Made by a program: the position numbers and the translations under genes. A model generated the notes under the pieces. That model did not search any database and was not told the DNA's origin. It saw only the letters and a list, made by a program, of their open reading frames with translations. DNA of 64,000 nucleotides, taken from contig NZ_FPHO01000002.1 in assembly GCF_900117455.1 (NCBI RefSeq), positions 992,001 to 1,056,000 on the forward strand, in the 5' to 3' direction. The stretch is from Hyphomicrobium sp. CS1GBMeth3 (GTDB lineage: Bacteria; Pseudomonadota; Alphaproteobacteria; Rhizobiales; Hyphomicrobiaceae). This document shows, piece by piece, positions 49,764 through 58,800 of the stretch (the stretch's first letter is position 1; every line of letters starts with the position of its first letter).

Positions 49764-51407
49764 ATGGCCCACGATCTTCCAGGTTCTCCGTCGTCGAAAG
49801 CGAGCGCGGCGCTTGCGCAATCTCAGATCTCGGCCATTCTCGCCATCGCCGCTGACGCCATCATAGCGCTCGACGACAGCTTGCGGATTACATTGTTCAA
49901 CGACGGCGCGTCCGCGATTTTCGGCTATACGCCGTCCGAGATCATCGGCCAGCCGCTCGACCTCCTGATCCCTGAGCGCATGCGCATCGCGCACAAAGGT
50001 CACGTCGCGGATTTCGCGGGCTCCCCAGTCGCGGCCCGCAAGATGGGCGAACGCCGGGAGATCTTCGCGCGGCGCAAGGACGGCTCGGAGTTTCCCGCCG
50101 AAGCCTCGATCGCCAAGCACAAGATCGACGGGAGCATGGCCTACATGGTCGTGCTGCGCGACGTGACGGACCGCAAGGCCGCCGAAGGGGCGCTCGCCTT
50201 GGCGAACAGCGAGCTCGAAGCGCGCGTCGCCGACCGCACCCGCGCGCTCGAGGCCGAGATCCGCAGGCGCGAAGAGGCACACGCCGCGCTTATCCAGGCG
50301 CAGCGCATGGAGGCGTTCGGTCAGCTCACGGGCGGCATCGCGCACGACTTCAACAATTTGCTTACCATCATCACCGGCAATCTGGAGCTGCTTGGCAACG
50401 CGACCGGGCCGCACGGGACGACTGAGCAGTCGGCATTCATCAAGCGCGCGGCGGACGCGGCGGACATGGGCGCGGCGCTGACCAAGCGGCTACTCACGTT
50501 CGCGCGCCGCAGGCGGCTCACGCCGCAGGTGCTCGACGTCAACGAGATGATCCTGAACCTTACCGCGCTGCTGCAGCGCGCGCTCGGCGAGCCGATCGCG
50601 CTGACCACGGTGCTCGCCGGCAACCTGTGGCGGACGCAGACGGATGCGAGCGAGCTTGAGAACGCCATCCTGAACCTCGCCATCAACGCGCGTGATGCCA
50701 TGCCGGGCGGCGGTAATCTCGTGATCGAAAGCCGTAACGTCACGGGCGAGGAAGCGGGGCTGCCCTCGAGCGGCGCGTTCGTGTTGATCTCCGTGACCGA
50801 TACCGGCCACGGCATGCCACCCGAGGTGATCGAGCGCGCCTTCGAGCCCTTCTTCACTACCAAGGAACCCGGCCGCGGCACCGGGCTCGGTCTCAGCACC
50901 GTCTATGGTTTTGCAGAGCAATCCGGTGGGCACGCCGGGATCGAGAGCGCGCCGGGGCGCGGCACGACCATCAACCTCTACCTGCCGCGGGCGACGGAGG
51001 ATCCGACGGCGACGGTCGGAGCAGCGGAGCAAGTGCCGATGTCGGAGAACGCCGAGGCGGTGCTCGTCGTCGAGGACAATCCCGAGGTACGGGAGCTGAC
51101 GCTGCAGCGTGTCGAAGGGCTCGGCTATGTGGCCATCGAAGCCGAGAACGGCGTTGCGGCCATCCGCATGCTCGAAAGCGGTGCCGACGTGCAAATCGTG
51201 CTGAGCGACGTCGTGATGGCGGGTGGCGTCTCAGGCTATGACGTGGCGCGGTGGGTTTCTGAAAACACGCCACACATCAAGGTGCTGCTGACCACCGGTT
51301 ATGCGGCAGAGGAAACACAGTCAGGCGCTGCGGAAATCCCCATTCTGCGCAAGCCGTACAAGCGCGCAGACCTCGCCATCGCGCTGCGCGATGCGCTCCA
51401 GAGCTAG
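49764..51407 (+). CDS. PAS-domain hybrid histidine kinase
   Basis: A protein of about 547 residues: a PAS domain (near residues 20-130, 'FNDGASAIFGYTPSEIIGQPLDLLIPE'), a coiled-coil region, a dimerisation/phosphoacceptor domain with His in 'GGIAHDFNNLL', an ATPase domain ('NAILNLAINARDAM', 'TTKEPGRGTGLGLSTVYGF') and a C-terminal receiver domain with Asp in 'IVLSDVVMAGG'. No membrane segment is seen, so it senses an internal signal. Earlier starts at 49683 (GTG) and 49692 (ATG) would extend the N-terminus. It converges with the response regulator gene, but pairing is unproven. Confidence 0.87.
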   Translation: MAHDLPGSPSSKASAALAQSQISAILAIAADAIIALDDSLRITLFNDGASAIFGYTPSEIIGQPLDLLIPERMRIAHKGHVADFAGSPVAARKMGERREIFARRKDGSEFPAEASIAKHKIDGSMAYMVVLRDVTDRKAAEGALALANSELEARVADRTRALEAEIRRREEAHAALIQAQRMEAFGQLTGGIAHDFNNLLTIITGNLELLGNATGPHGTTEQSAFIKRAADAADMGAALTKRLLTFARRRRLTPQVLDVNEMILNLTALLQRALGEPIALTTVLAGNLWRTQTDASELENAILNLAINARDAMPGGGNLVIESRNVTGEEAGLPSSGAFVLISVTDTGHGMPPEVIERAFEPFFTTKEPGRGTGLGLSTVYGFAEQSGGHAGIESAPGRGTTINLYLPRATEDPTATVGAAEQVPMSENAEAVLVVEDNPEVRELTLQRVEGLGYVAIEAENGVAAIRMLESGADVQIVLSDVVMAGGVSGYDVARWVSENTPHIKVLLTTGYAAEETQSGAAEIPILRKPYKRADLAIALRDALQS

Positions 51408-51414
51408 CTGATCG

Positions 51415-52140
51415 CTAAAGGCGCTTGGCGTTGCCAGCAAAGACATAGCCCACACCGCGCACCGTCTTGACCAACTGCGGCCGCTCGCTCTCGGGCTCGA
51501 TCTTGCGGCGCAGACGGGCCACCAGACCGTCGATGGAGCGATCCATCGGCGTCCACTCGTGGCCTTTCAAAAGATCCATCAGCTCGTCGCGCGAGAGCAC
51601 GCGGCCAGGACGCTGCACCAGGATTGCCAGCAGGTTGAATTCGGCCGTCGTCAGCTCGCACGCCTTGCCGCCCGGATCGCGCACCTCACGCCGGGTGAGG
51701 TCGATGGTCCAGCCGTCGAATGTGTAACGGTTTCCAGTCGGAGCTGGCTCCCCTTGCGCAGCGGATGGCTCAATCCCCTGGTAGCGGCGCAGCACGGCGC
51801 GGATGCGTGCCACGACCTCGCGCATCAAAAAAGGCTTGGCGATGTAGTCGTCGGCCCCGAGCTCCAGTCCAACAACGCGGTCGATGGGATCGCTCTTGCC
51901 CGTGATCATGATGATCGGCGTGTTGCGCTTCGCCCGAAGATCGCGCGCGAGGCTGAGCCCGTCCTCGCCACCGAGCTTGAGATCCAGGGTCAGCAGGCTC
52001 ACCGGCCGGCTGGCCAATAGCGCGTCAGCCTCGGCGCCGCTTCCGGCTTCGACAACAGAAAAGCCCTCGGCCTCCAGGCCGGCACGCAGCAGGGCCCGGA
52101 CCTCGGGCTCATCGTCAACAATCAGGATCGGCTCGCTCAT
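51415..52140 (-). CDS. OmpR/PhoB-type response regulator
   Basis: A 241-residue two-component regulator. The receiver domain has the phosphoacceptor Asp53 ('LLTLDLKL') and 'ADDYIAKPF' with the conserved Lys; the C-terminal winged helix has 'LTTAEFNLLAILVQRPGRVLSRDELMDLLKG' and 'RSIDGLVARLRRKIE'. The ATG at 52140 fits the family; the frame continues 24 codons further. It is convergent with the hybrid kinase and 7 bp from its end, though its cognate kinase is not identified. Confidence 0.93.
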   Translation of the reverse strand: MSEPILIVDDEPEVRALLRAGLEAEGFSVVEAGSGAEADALLASRPVSLLTLDLKLGGEDGLSLARDLRAKRNTPIIMITGKSDPIDRVVGLELGADDYIAKPFLMREVVARIRAVLRRYQGIEPSAAQGEPAPTGNRYTFDGWTIDLTRREVRDPGGKACELTTAEFNLLAILVQRPGRVLSRDELMDLLKGHEWTPMDRSIDGLVARLRRKIEPESERPQLVKTVRGVGYVFAGNAKRL

Positions 52141-52416
52141 GGCAGAAGGTCGGTCGCTCGCACTCACATCACAGAATAGTCGGGACAGCGCATTGGTATT
52201 GTATTTGCACACATATTAGAAGCCACTCGGCTTCCACCTCTTCTAACAGGTGGGCTTGCGGGCAGGTTGTCACATCATGTCACACAATCTCACAAACGCA
52301 GCATACGCCAGCCACGCAGGTCGGGTTTCTTCGTTGCTGGGGCCCTACCGTGATTCAACTGCGGAATCTGTGACCAAGTCCGCTCCCGGGGGGCCAGAAG
52401 TGCGGCGAGGTGTTTT

Positions 52417-53013
52417 TTGCAAGAGGATTCCAGCAATTCGCGCACCGGACCGGGCTCTCTGGAGCTCGAGACCGAGCCTGTGCCCGCGATCCCGCCTCCC
52501 TCTCCGCTCGCCGAGCCCGGCCGGCATCGGTACGCCGTCGGAGTGTTTGCTGTGCCTTCGAAGGTGGCCGCAGCGGTCGTGGCGCTCTCCGCCCAGGGAT
52601 GCGATGTCCTCGTGGTCTTCGATCCGGCGCGCGCCGGGCCGATGCTCGCACCTGCACACAACGGACGCTTGACGTTCCATCACATTGACAGCTCGGCCGC
52701 GTTGGCCGGTGGCATCATCGCGATGCTCGCCGATCAGACGCCCTTCGTCGCACTCGGGTCGAGCCTCCAGGCCGCCCCAGGTGAGGTACGATCCGGACCA
52801 GGGATACAACGGCTCTTCGACAAACTTGGTCATCATCTGGAACGGGGTGCTGTTGTTGTCATCGTGCATGCTCCCGACGCCGAGCGGCAGCTCCTGGCCT
52901 CGCGCGGCTTGCTTGAAGCCCAATGCGACATTCTTCTGACACATGATGTGCTGCTGCCGGGCGAGCTCGGCCTCGGTGCGACCGCGACGCTGCGTCCCGC
53001 TACCCCGTCTTGA
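52417..53013 (+). CDS. Unknown protein, DUF1269-like pattern
   Basis: A 198-residue protein with a poorly conserved, proline-rich N-terminus. The core 'VGVFAVPSKVAAAVVALSAQGCDVLVVFD' and the end 'KLGHHLERGAVVVIVHAPDAERQLLAS' follow the pattern of DUF1269 and general-stress-protein-17M relatives, but the fit is partial. The start is the TTG at 52417, with GAGG upstream and no ATG nearby; this is uncertain. It precedes the Pat-like gene by 200 bp. Confidence 0.55.
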   Translation: MQEDSSNSRTGPGSLELETEPVPAIPPPSPLAEPGRHRYAVGVFAVPSKVAAAVVALSAQGCDVLVVFDPARAGPMLAPAHNGRLTFHHIDSSAALAGGIIAMLADQTPFVALGSSLQAAPGEVRSGPGIQRLFDKLGHHLERGAVVVIVHAPDAERQLLASRGLLEAQCDILLTHDVLLPGELGLGATATLRPATPS

Positions 53014-53213
53014 TCGTGCTGCTCGGCTCCCCTCGATGCCCTCCGCTGGATTACAGTAACCCGCTACAAACCGTGTCGCAAAACGGCATTATGCACGCCG
53101 CGCAAGGACCGCTATCAGCGCGGGAGCGAAATCCGGCTCGCGCTCTCGTCCGTTGCGCGCCCAGGCGCGCGTAACGCACTCTTGACGCTTCGCACTTCAC
53201 ACAGGCTGGCCGC

Positions 53214-55892
53214 ATGACGATCCGCAATCTCGAGGCGCTGTTCTCCCCTTCCTCCGTCGCCTTCATCGGGGCGAGCCCCACGCCCGGAAGCGTCGGGCGC
53301 ATTGTTGCCTCCAACCTTGTCAGCGGCGGCTTCAACGGCAACGCGTGGCTCGTCAACCCGCGCCATGCCGCCATCGACGGCGTGCCGTGCTACGCTTCAG
53401 TGTCCGCGCTGCCGGCTGCACCGGATCTGGCCGTGGTTGCGACACCGCCCGCCGCGGTGCCGGGCGTGATTGCGGATCTGGCTCGACACGGGACGCGCGC
53501 CGCCGTTGTCATCACGGCCGGCCTCGACCGCGACCTACGCCAGCGCATGCTGGACGCCGCGTGCCCCAGCTGCCTGCGTGTTCTCGGCCCGAACTGCATC
53601 GGGCTCATTCTGCCGAAGCTCGGCCTCAACGCCAGCTTTGCGCACATGATGCCGCGCAAGGGCGACCTGGCGTTCCTTTCGCAATCCGGCGCGTTGGTGA
53701 CGGCCGTGATCGATTGGGCCGGAGGCCGTGGCATCGGCTTTTCGAAGGTCGTCTCCATGGGCGAGATGGCCGATGTCGACTTCGGCGATACGCTCGATTA
53801 TCTGGCGGGCGATCCCGAGAGCCGCGCGATCCTGCTCTATGTCGAGCAGGTCACGCATGCGGCGAAGTTCATGTCGGCGGCACGGCGCGCCGCGCGCGCC
53901 AAGCCGGTCATCGTGCTGAAATCGGGCCGTCACGAGGCCGGTGCCAAGGCCGCGCATTCGCACACGGGCTCGCTCTCGGGCTCGGACGCGGTTTACGACG
54001 CAGCGTTCCGGCGGGCGGGCCTCGTGCGCGTCGGAGATCTCGACGGTCTGTTCGAAGCGGCGGAGATGCTGTCGTTCACGCCGCATCTGCCCGGCGAGCG
54101 CCTCACCATTCTGACCAACGGCGGCGGCGCGGGTGTGCTCGCCGTCGACCGGCTCGAGGATTACGACGGCACGCTCGCCGAGCTCTCGCCGACGACGATC
54201 CAGGCACTCAACGCCGTGCTGCCGCCGACGTGGTCAAAGGGCAATCCCGTCGACATCATCGGCGACGCGGGACCCGAGCGCTACGAAGCGGCTATGCACG
54301 TGCTGCTCGAAGATCCAGGCACGGACGCGGTGCTCGTCATGAATTGCCCCACGGCGCTTGCGTCGAGCGAAGACGCAGCCGGCGCCACGCTGAAGGCGAT
54401 CCAAGGCGTGCCTCAAGGGCGGCCGCGAAAGCCGGTGCTGACAAACTGGCTCGGCGACGGCGCGGCGGCGAAAAGCCGGCGCATGTTCTCGGAGGCGCGC
54501 CTGCCCTCCTTCACGACGCCGGCGTCCGCCATCGACGGCTTCATGAACCTCGTGCGCTACCGGCGCTCCCAGGACGAGCTGATGCGCACGCCGCCGGCCA
54601 GCCCCCAGGAGGCGACTTTCGATCGCGATCACGCGCGGCAGGTGATCGCCGGCGCGCTGAAGCGCGGCCAGCCGATGCTGACGGAGTTCGAGGCCAAGGC
54701 CGTGCTCATGGCTTACGGCATTCCTGTCGCCGAGACGGTGTTCTGCGCGAGCCCGGACGCGGTGGCCGCCGCAGCGGGCAAGATCCTCTCGCAGCATCGT
54801 GCCGTCGTGATCAAGATCCACTCCGACGACATCTCTCACAAGTCCGACGTGGGCGGCGTGCGCCTCGGCCTCATGAGCGCGGACGAAGCGCGCGAAGCGG
54901 CCCGCTCCATGGCGGCGGAAATCGCGCGCATTCGCCCCGATGCGCATCTCGAAGGCTGGGTGGTGGAGCCGATGATCGAGCGCCCCGGCGCGCACGAGCT
55001 GATCATCGGCATGATCGAGGACGCCACCTTCGGGCCGACGCTTTTGTTTGGCGCGGGCGGTACGGCTGTCGAGGTGATCAAGGACACGGCGCATGCGCTG
55101 CCGCCGCTCGATCGCGGCCTTGCGCGCGACCTCATGCGGCAGACGCGCATCCACCGTCTGCTTGTCGGCTATCGCAACGAGAAGCCGGCCGATCTCGATG
55201 CCATCGCCGATGTTCTGGTGCGAGTCAGCACGATGATCGGCGACCTGCCCGAGCTGCGCGAGCTCGACATAAATCCGCTCATCGCCGACGACAAGGGGTG
55301 CATCGCGCTGGACGCGCGCATGCGGGTGGCGGACGACGCTACGTCGCCGCGCCGGCCGATGTCTATCCGACCCTATCCCGCGGCGTGGGAGAAGGAGACT
55401 GTGCTGGACAGGATCGGGCTTATCCGCGTGCGCCCGGTGCGGCCCGAGGACGAGCCGCTCTACGAGCGATTCTTCGAGAAGGTGACGCTGGACGACATGC
55501 ACATGCGGTTCTTCACCGCGAAGACCGACCGCTCACATAAGTTTCTGGCGCGGCTGACGCAGATCGACTACGCGCGCGAGATGGCGTTCGTCGCTTTGTC
55601 GGAGCCGGGTGGCGAGCTCCTGGGCAGCGCGCGGCTCATCGCAGATCCGGACTACACGCGCGCGGAGTACGCGGTGCTCGTGCGCTCGGACCTCAAGGGG
55701 AAGGGCCTCGGCTGGCTCCTGATGCAGCACCTTATCGCCTATGCGCGCGAGGAAGGGCTCAAGGCGCTCTATGGCGAGGTTCTGGCCGCTAACACGACGA
55801 TGATCGAGATGTGCCGTTCGCTCGGGTTCACGATCGAGGCCGATTCCGAGGATCCGGGCCTGCGCCATGTGACGCTGACGCTCAAGGGCTGA
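53214..55892 (+). CDS. Acyl-CoA synthetase (ADP-forming)/GNAT fusion, Pat-like protein lysine acetyltransferase
   Basis: An 892-residue protein with the CoA-binding domain (1-130, 'SPSSVAFIGASPTPGSVGRIV'), a succinyl-CoA-ligase-like domain with ATP-grasp (about 150-690, 'LSQSGALVTAVIDWA', 'SHTGSLSGSDAVYDAAFRRAG', 'VVIKIHSDDISHKSDVGGV') and a C-terminal GNAT domain (about 720-890, 'YAVLVRSDLKGKGLGWLLMQHLIAYAREEG'). This is the architecture of Pat/YfiQ enzymes that acetylate acetyl-CoA synthetase. A CobB deacylase is encoded 47 kb away. Confidence 0.93.
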   Translation: MTIRNLEALFSPSSVAFIGASPTPGSVGRIVASNLVSGGFNGNAWLVNPRHAAIDGVPCYASVSALPAAPDLAVVATPPAAVPGVIADLARHGTRAAVVITAGLDRDLRQRMLDAACPSCLRVLGPNCIGLILPKLGLNASFAHMMPRKGDLAFLSQSGALVTAVIDWAGGRGIGFSKVVSMGEMADVDFGDTLDYLAGDPESRAILLYVEQVTHAAKFMSAARRAARAKPVIVLKSGRHEAGAKAAHSHTGSLSGSDAVYDAAFRRAGLVRVGDLDGLFEAAEMLSFTPHLPGERLTILTNGGGAGVLAVDRLEDYDGTLAELSPTTIQALNAVLPPTWSKGNPVDIIGDAGPERYEAAMHVLLEDPGTDAVLVMNCPTALASSEDAAGATLKAIQGVPQGRPRKPVLTNWLGDGAAAKSRRMFSEARLPSFTTPASAIDGFMNLVRYRRSQDELMRTPPASPQEATFDRDHARQVIAGALKRGQPMLTEFEAKAVLMAYGIPVAETVFCASPDAVAAAAGKILSQHRAVVIKIHSDDISHKSDVGGVRLGLMSADEAREAARSMAAEIARIRPDAHLEGWVVEPMIERPGAHELIIGMIEDATFGPTLLFGAGGTAVEVIKDTAHALPPLDRGLARDLMRQTRIHRLLVGYRNEKPADLDAIADVLVRVSTMIGDLPELRELDINPLIADDKGCIALDARMRVADDATSPRRPMSIRPYPAAWEKETVLDRIGLIRVRPVRPEDEPLYERFFEKVTLDDMHMRFFTAKTDRSHKFLARLTQIDYAREMAFVALSEPGGELLGSARLIADPDYTRAEYAVLVRSDLKGKGLGWLLMQHLIAYAREEGLKALYGEVLAANTTMIEMCRSLGFTIEADSEDPGLRHVTLTLKG

Positions 55893-55895
55893 TGA

Positions 55896-56081
55896 TCAGA
55901 GGTCCGGCCGAGCCTGATCGCGATCCGGGGAAAGCGGCGCGTCACTGTCGTCCTGGATGGCGCGCCAGCCGGCGCCGTCGAGATCCTCGAACTGGCCGGA
56001 ATTGAGCGCCCACAGGAAGGCCACGAGCCCGAGGAGACCAAGGGCCAGCGCACAGGGGATGAGCCAGGCAAGCGCACTCAT
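55896..56081 (-). CDS. ccoS: cbb3 oxidase assembly protein CcoS
   Basis: A 61-residue single-pass membrane protein needed to put metals into the cbb3 oxidase in known systems. One helix (about residues 5-27) is followed by 'SGQFEDLDGAGWRAIQDD', the CcoS signature (QFxDLDGxAxRIL-like). Its ATG overlaps the ccoI stop by 4 bp; last gene of the operon. Confidence 0.93.
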   Translation of the reverse strand: MSALAWLIPCALALGLLGLVAFLWALNSGQFEDLDGAGWRAIQDDSDAPLSPDRDQARPDL

Positions 56082-58300
56082 GGGCGTCTCCTCGTGGCAG
56101 CCAAGGCCAACTTGCGCCGGCGCAGGCGCAGCGCATTTGCCGTCACCGCAATCGACGACAGCGACATGGCCACGGCCGCAATCAGCGGGGTGACGTGGCC
56201 GGCTACGGCGAGCGGCACGAACAGCACGTTATAGCCGATGGAGATCGCGAAGTTCTCGAGCGACATGCGCTGCGTGGCTTGCGCCACCGTGATCGTCTCG
56301 ACGATCGGCGCCAGGGCCTGGCCTTGGAACACTGCGTCCGCCGCGGTCTGGCTGATGTCTGCCGCCGTCGACGGCGAGAGCGATGCGTGAGCGGCCGCCA
56401 GCGCGGGCGCGTCGTTGAGGCCGTCGCCGACCATCAGGACCTTCTTGCCTGCTGCCTTCATGCCTTCGATGGCCGCGATCTTGCCGTCCGGCTTCACGCC
56501 CGCCGACCAGTGCGCAATGCCGACGGCGTTTGCGACGCCGGCGACGGCCGGTGCGCGGTCTCCGGACAAGAGGTGCACCTCATGGCCTGCAGCGATGAGC
56601 GCCTGAACGACAGCAGGCGCATCCGGGCGCAAGGCGTCCTCGAAGCGAAGCACGGTCGTTTTTCCGTTCGCATCCGAGACCCACAGGGTGCCGGCCGCGC
56701 CGGCAACCGCGGCTTCGCCCGTCACCCACTCCTCGGAGCCGAGGCGCAGCGCTCCGTTGCCAGTCGAACCCACGAGACCCGATCCTGGCACCTCAAGCAC
56801 GTTGGATGCTGCAGCAACCGCGAGGCCCCGCTCGCGCGCGGCCTTGACGACGGCCTTCGAATAGGGATGCCGGCTCGCGACGGCGAGCGAGGCAGCGGCG
56901 GCAAGCGTGGCGTCCGAGATTTCGGCGCCGTTCTGCAGCATGGGCTCGCCGCGGGTCAGCGTGCCTGTCTTGTCGAACACAATCGTGTCGACCTCGGCCA
57001 GACGCTCGAGGCCGTCGGCGGCCTTGACGATGACGCCCTTACCGAAGAGCCGGCTCGTGGCCGCGACCTGCACTGCCGGCACAGCGAGCGCCAGCGCACA
57101 CGGGCAGGTGATGATCAAGACAGCGATGGCGTAGGTCAGCGACAACTCCCAGCCGGCACCCGCGATTATCCAGCCCATGAACGTCGCGGCGCCGAGTATG
57201 TGCACCGCGGGTGCGTACTGTCGCGCGGCGCGGTCGGCGAGGCGCACGTATTGCCCCCTGCCCTGCTCGGCCGCCTGCATCAAGCGTGCGATCTCGGCCA
57301 GAAGCGTGTTGCTGTCGGTGGCTGTTGCCTCGACCATGATGGGGCGTGTCATATTCACGGTGCCGGCGTGGACATCCGCGCCGTTGGCGGCGCCGCGCGG
57401 CAGCGTCTCACCCGTGATCAGGCTTTCGTCGATATCGGTCGCGCCCGAGACGATGCGGCCGTCGACGGGAATGCGCTCACCGGCTGCGACCTGTATCTTC
57501 ATGCCGGGCGTCAGCGCGCGGGCGGGGCACCGCTCGATCGTTCCGTCCTCGCGGAGAACGGAAGCGGTAAGCGCCTTCAGGCCGATCAGGTTCTCCGCCG
57601 CGCCACGGGCCTTGATGCGGACGTGCTCGTCGAGATAGCGCCCGATCAAGAGGAAAAACGTCAGCATGATCGCGGCGTCGAAATAGACCTGATGCGTGCC
57701 GCGAATGGTCTGGAACAGGCTCATGGCCGTTGCCAGCGTGATGCCGAGCGAGATCGGCACGTCCATGTTCAGGCGGCGCGCCTTCAGGGCGCCCGCGGCC
57801 GAGCGGAAAAACGGCTGCGCCGCGTAGGCGATTGCCGGCATGGCGATCAATGCCGAGAGCCAGTGGAACAGCGTGGCAACCGTCTGGTCCATGTCGCTCA
57901 CGGCGCCGGCCCAGACCGAGACCGAGAGCAGCATGACGTTGGCCGCCGCGAAACCTGCAACGCCGAGACGGCGCAGGAGATCGTTGGCGCGGTTTGCGTC
58001 CTGCTCGTCCGCCGAGCCGACGGATTCCGCGGCACGGTAGCCCTCGCGCGCGAGCGCGTCGATCAAAGGCTGCGTGCCGGTGACGCGGGCGTCATACGTG
58101 ACGTTGGCGCGCTTTGCCGACAAGTTGACGCGCGCGTCGCGGACGCCTTCCGTCTGGCGCAGGGCGCGCTCCACAACACTGATGCACGCACCGCAGTGCA
58201 TGTTCTCGACGGCCAGCGAGAGGGTTCGCAAGTCCTCAGCGCGCGCGACGCTGCCGAGCGGCAGGCTTTCGACGAGTGGCAGGCTCAGGGCGCGCGCCAT
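56078..58300 (-). CDS. ccoI: Copper-transporting P1B-type ATPase CcoI (FixI)
   Basis: A 740-residue copper pump needed to mature cbb3 oxidase. The metal-binding domain has Cys36-x-x-Cys39 (MHCGAC), the transmembrane site is 'CPCALALAVPAVQVA', the phosphorylated aspartate lies in 'FDKTGTLTRGE', and 'GDGLNDAPALAAAHASLSPS' is the P-domain loop. It overlaps ccoH by 16 bp and ccoS by 4 bp. Classed as CcoI rather than a general exporter by its place in the operon. Confidence 0.94.
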   Translation of the reverse strand: MARALSLPLVESLPLGSVARAEDLRTLSLAVENMHCGACISVVERALRQTEGVRDARVNLSAKRANVTYDARVTGTQPLIDALAREGYRAAESVGSADEQDANRANDLLRRLGVAGFAAANVMLLSVSVWAGAVSDMDQTVATLFHWLSALIAMPAIAYAAQPFFRSAAGALKARRLNMDVPISLGITLATAMSLFQTIRGTHQVYFDAAIMLTFFLLIGRYLDEHVRIKARGAAENLIGLKALTASVLREDGTIERCPARALTPGMKIQVAAGERIPVDGRIVSGATDIDESLITGETLPRGAANGADVHAGTVNMTRPIMVEATATDSNTLLAEIARLMQAAEQGRGQYVRLADRAARQYAPAVHILGAATFMGWIIAGAGWELSLTYAIAVLIITCPCALALAVPAVQVAATSRLFGKGVIVKAADGLERLAEVDTIVFDKTGTLTRGEPMLQNGAEISDATLAAAASLAVASRHPYSKAVVKAARERGLAVAAASNVLEVPGSGLVGSTGNGALRLGSEEWVTGEAAVAGAAGTLWVSDANGKTTVLRFEDALRPDAPAVVQALIAAGHEVHLLSGDRAPAVAGVANAVGIAHWSAGVKPDGKIAAIEGMKAAGKKVLMVGDGLNDAPALAAAHASLSPSTAADISQTAADAVFQGQALAPIVETITVAQATQRMSLENFAISIGYNVLFVPLAVAGHVTPLIAAVAMSLSSIAVTANALRLRRRKLALAATRRRP

Positions 58301-58800
58301 AGACGCCTCCGTGCCTGGAAGACGGGCTCCGACGCAGCATCGGTTTCAAACGCGCGCAGGGTGGCGATCCACGTGCCGGGGGCGAGATCTGCCGCAATCG
58401 GCGCCTCGAACACGCCGGGGGCTACTTGCGCGAGTTTCAGCGGACTGTCGGATCGGTTGGTCGCTGGCCGGCCGAGAACGGCTTCGATGCGTGCAGGCGC
58501 GGGCGGGATGCCTGTCTCGCTCGCGAGCGAGACACGCAGGCGCGCTGGCTCTGCAAGGATCTCGACCGTATCGGTCCAGCCGAGGGCGGACTGGCGATCG
58601 GCGCGGACGATGCGCGCGTTGTAGGCGAGCCCGTCGCGGTAGGCGTTGGTGTTTTCGAGGCCGCCGAAGGTCGAGACCGCCTTATAGATCATGATGGAGT
58701 CGGCCACGATGATGACGGCAAAGAACGAAATCATGGCGGCGAGCACCTGCCGACCAGATAACCCGCGTGCGGCCTGGGCTTGTGACTGCAGTCGGCTCAT
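58285..58800 (-). CDS. ccoH: cbb3 oxidase assembly protein CcoH (FixH)
   Basis: A 171-residue protein with one membrane helix (about residues 17-40, 'VLAAMISFFAVIIVADSIMIYKA'), then the FixH block 'TFGGLENTNAYRDGLAYNARIVRADRQSALGW' and a periplasmic beta-rich domain. Known FixH proteins stabilise the oxidase. It overlaps both neighbours by a few bases. Confidence 0.93.
   Translation of the reverse strand: MSRLQSQAQAARGLSGRQVLAAMISFFAVIIVADSIMIYKAVSTFGGLENTNAYRDGLAYNARIVRADRQSALGWTDTVEILAEPARLRVSLASETGIPPAPARIEAVLGRPATNRSDSPLKLAQVAPGVFEAPIAADLAPGTWIATLRAFETDAASEPVFQARRRLWRAP

Noticed and set aside
53345..55540. 731-codon open frame in another frame of the Pat-like gene
   Set aside because: The overlapping frame is a shadow; the Pat-like frame carries all the domain signatures.
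56195..58624. 809-codon open frame on the plus strand
   Set aside because: Antisense to ccoI and ccoH; the product is a run of Arg, Ala and Gly-rich sequence without recognisable domains.
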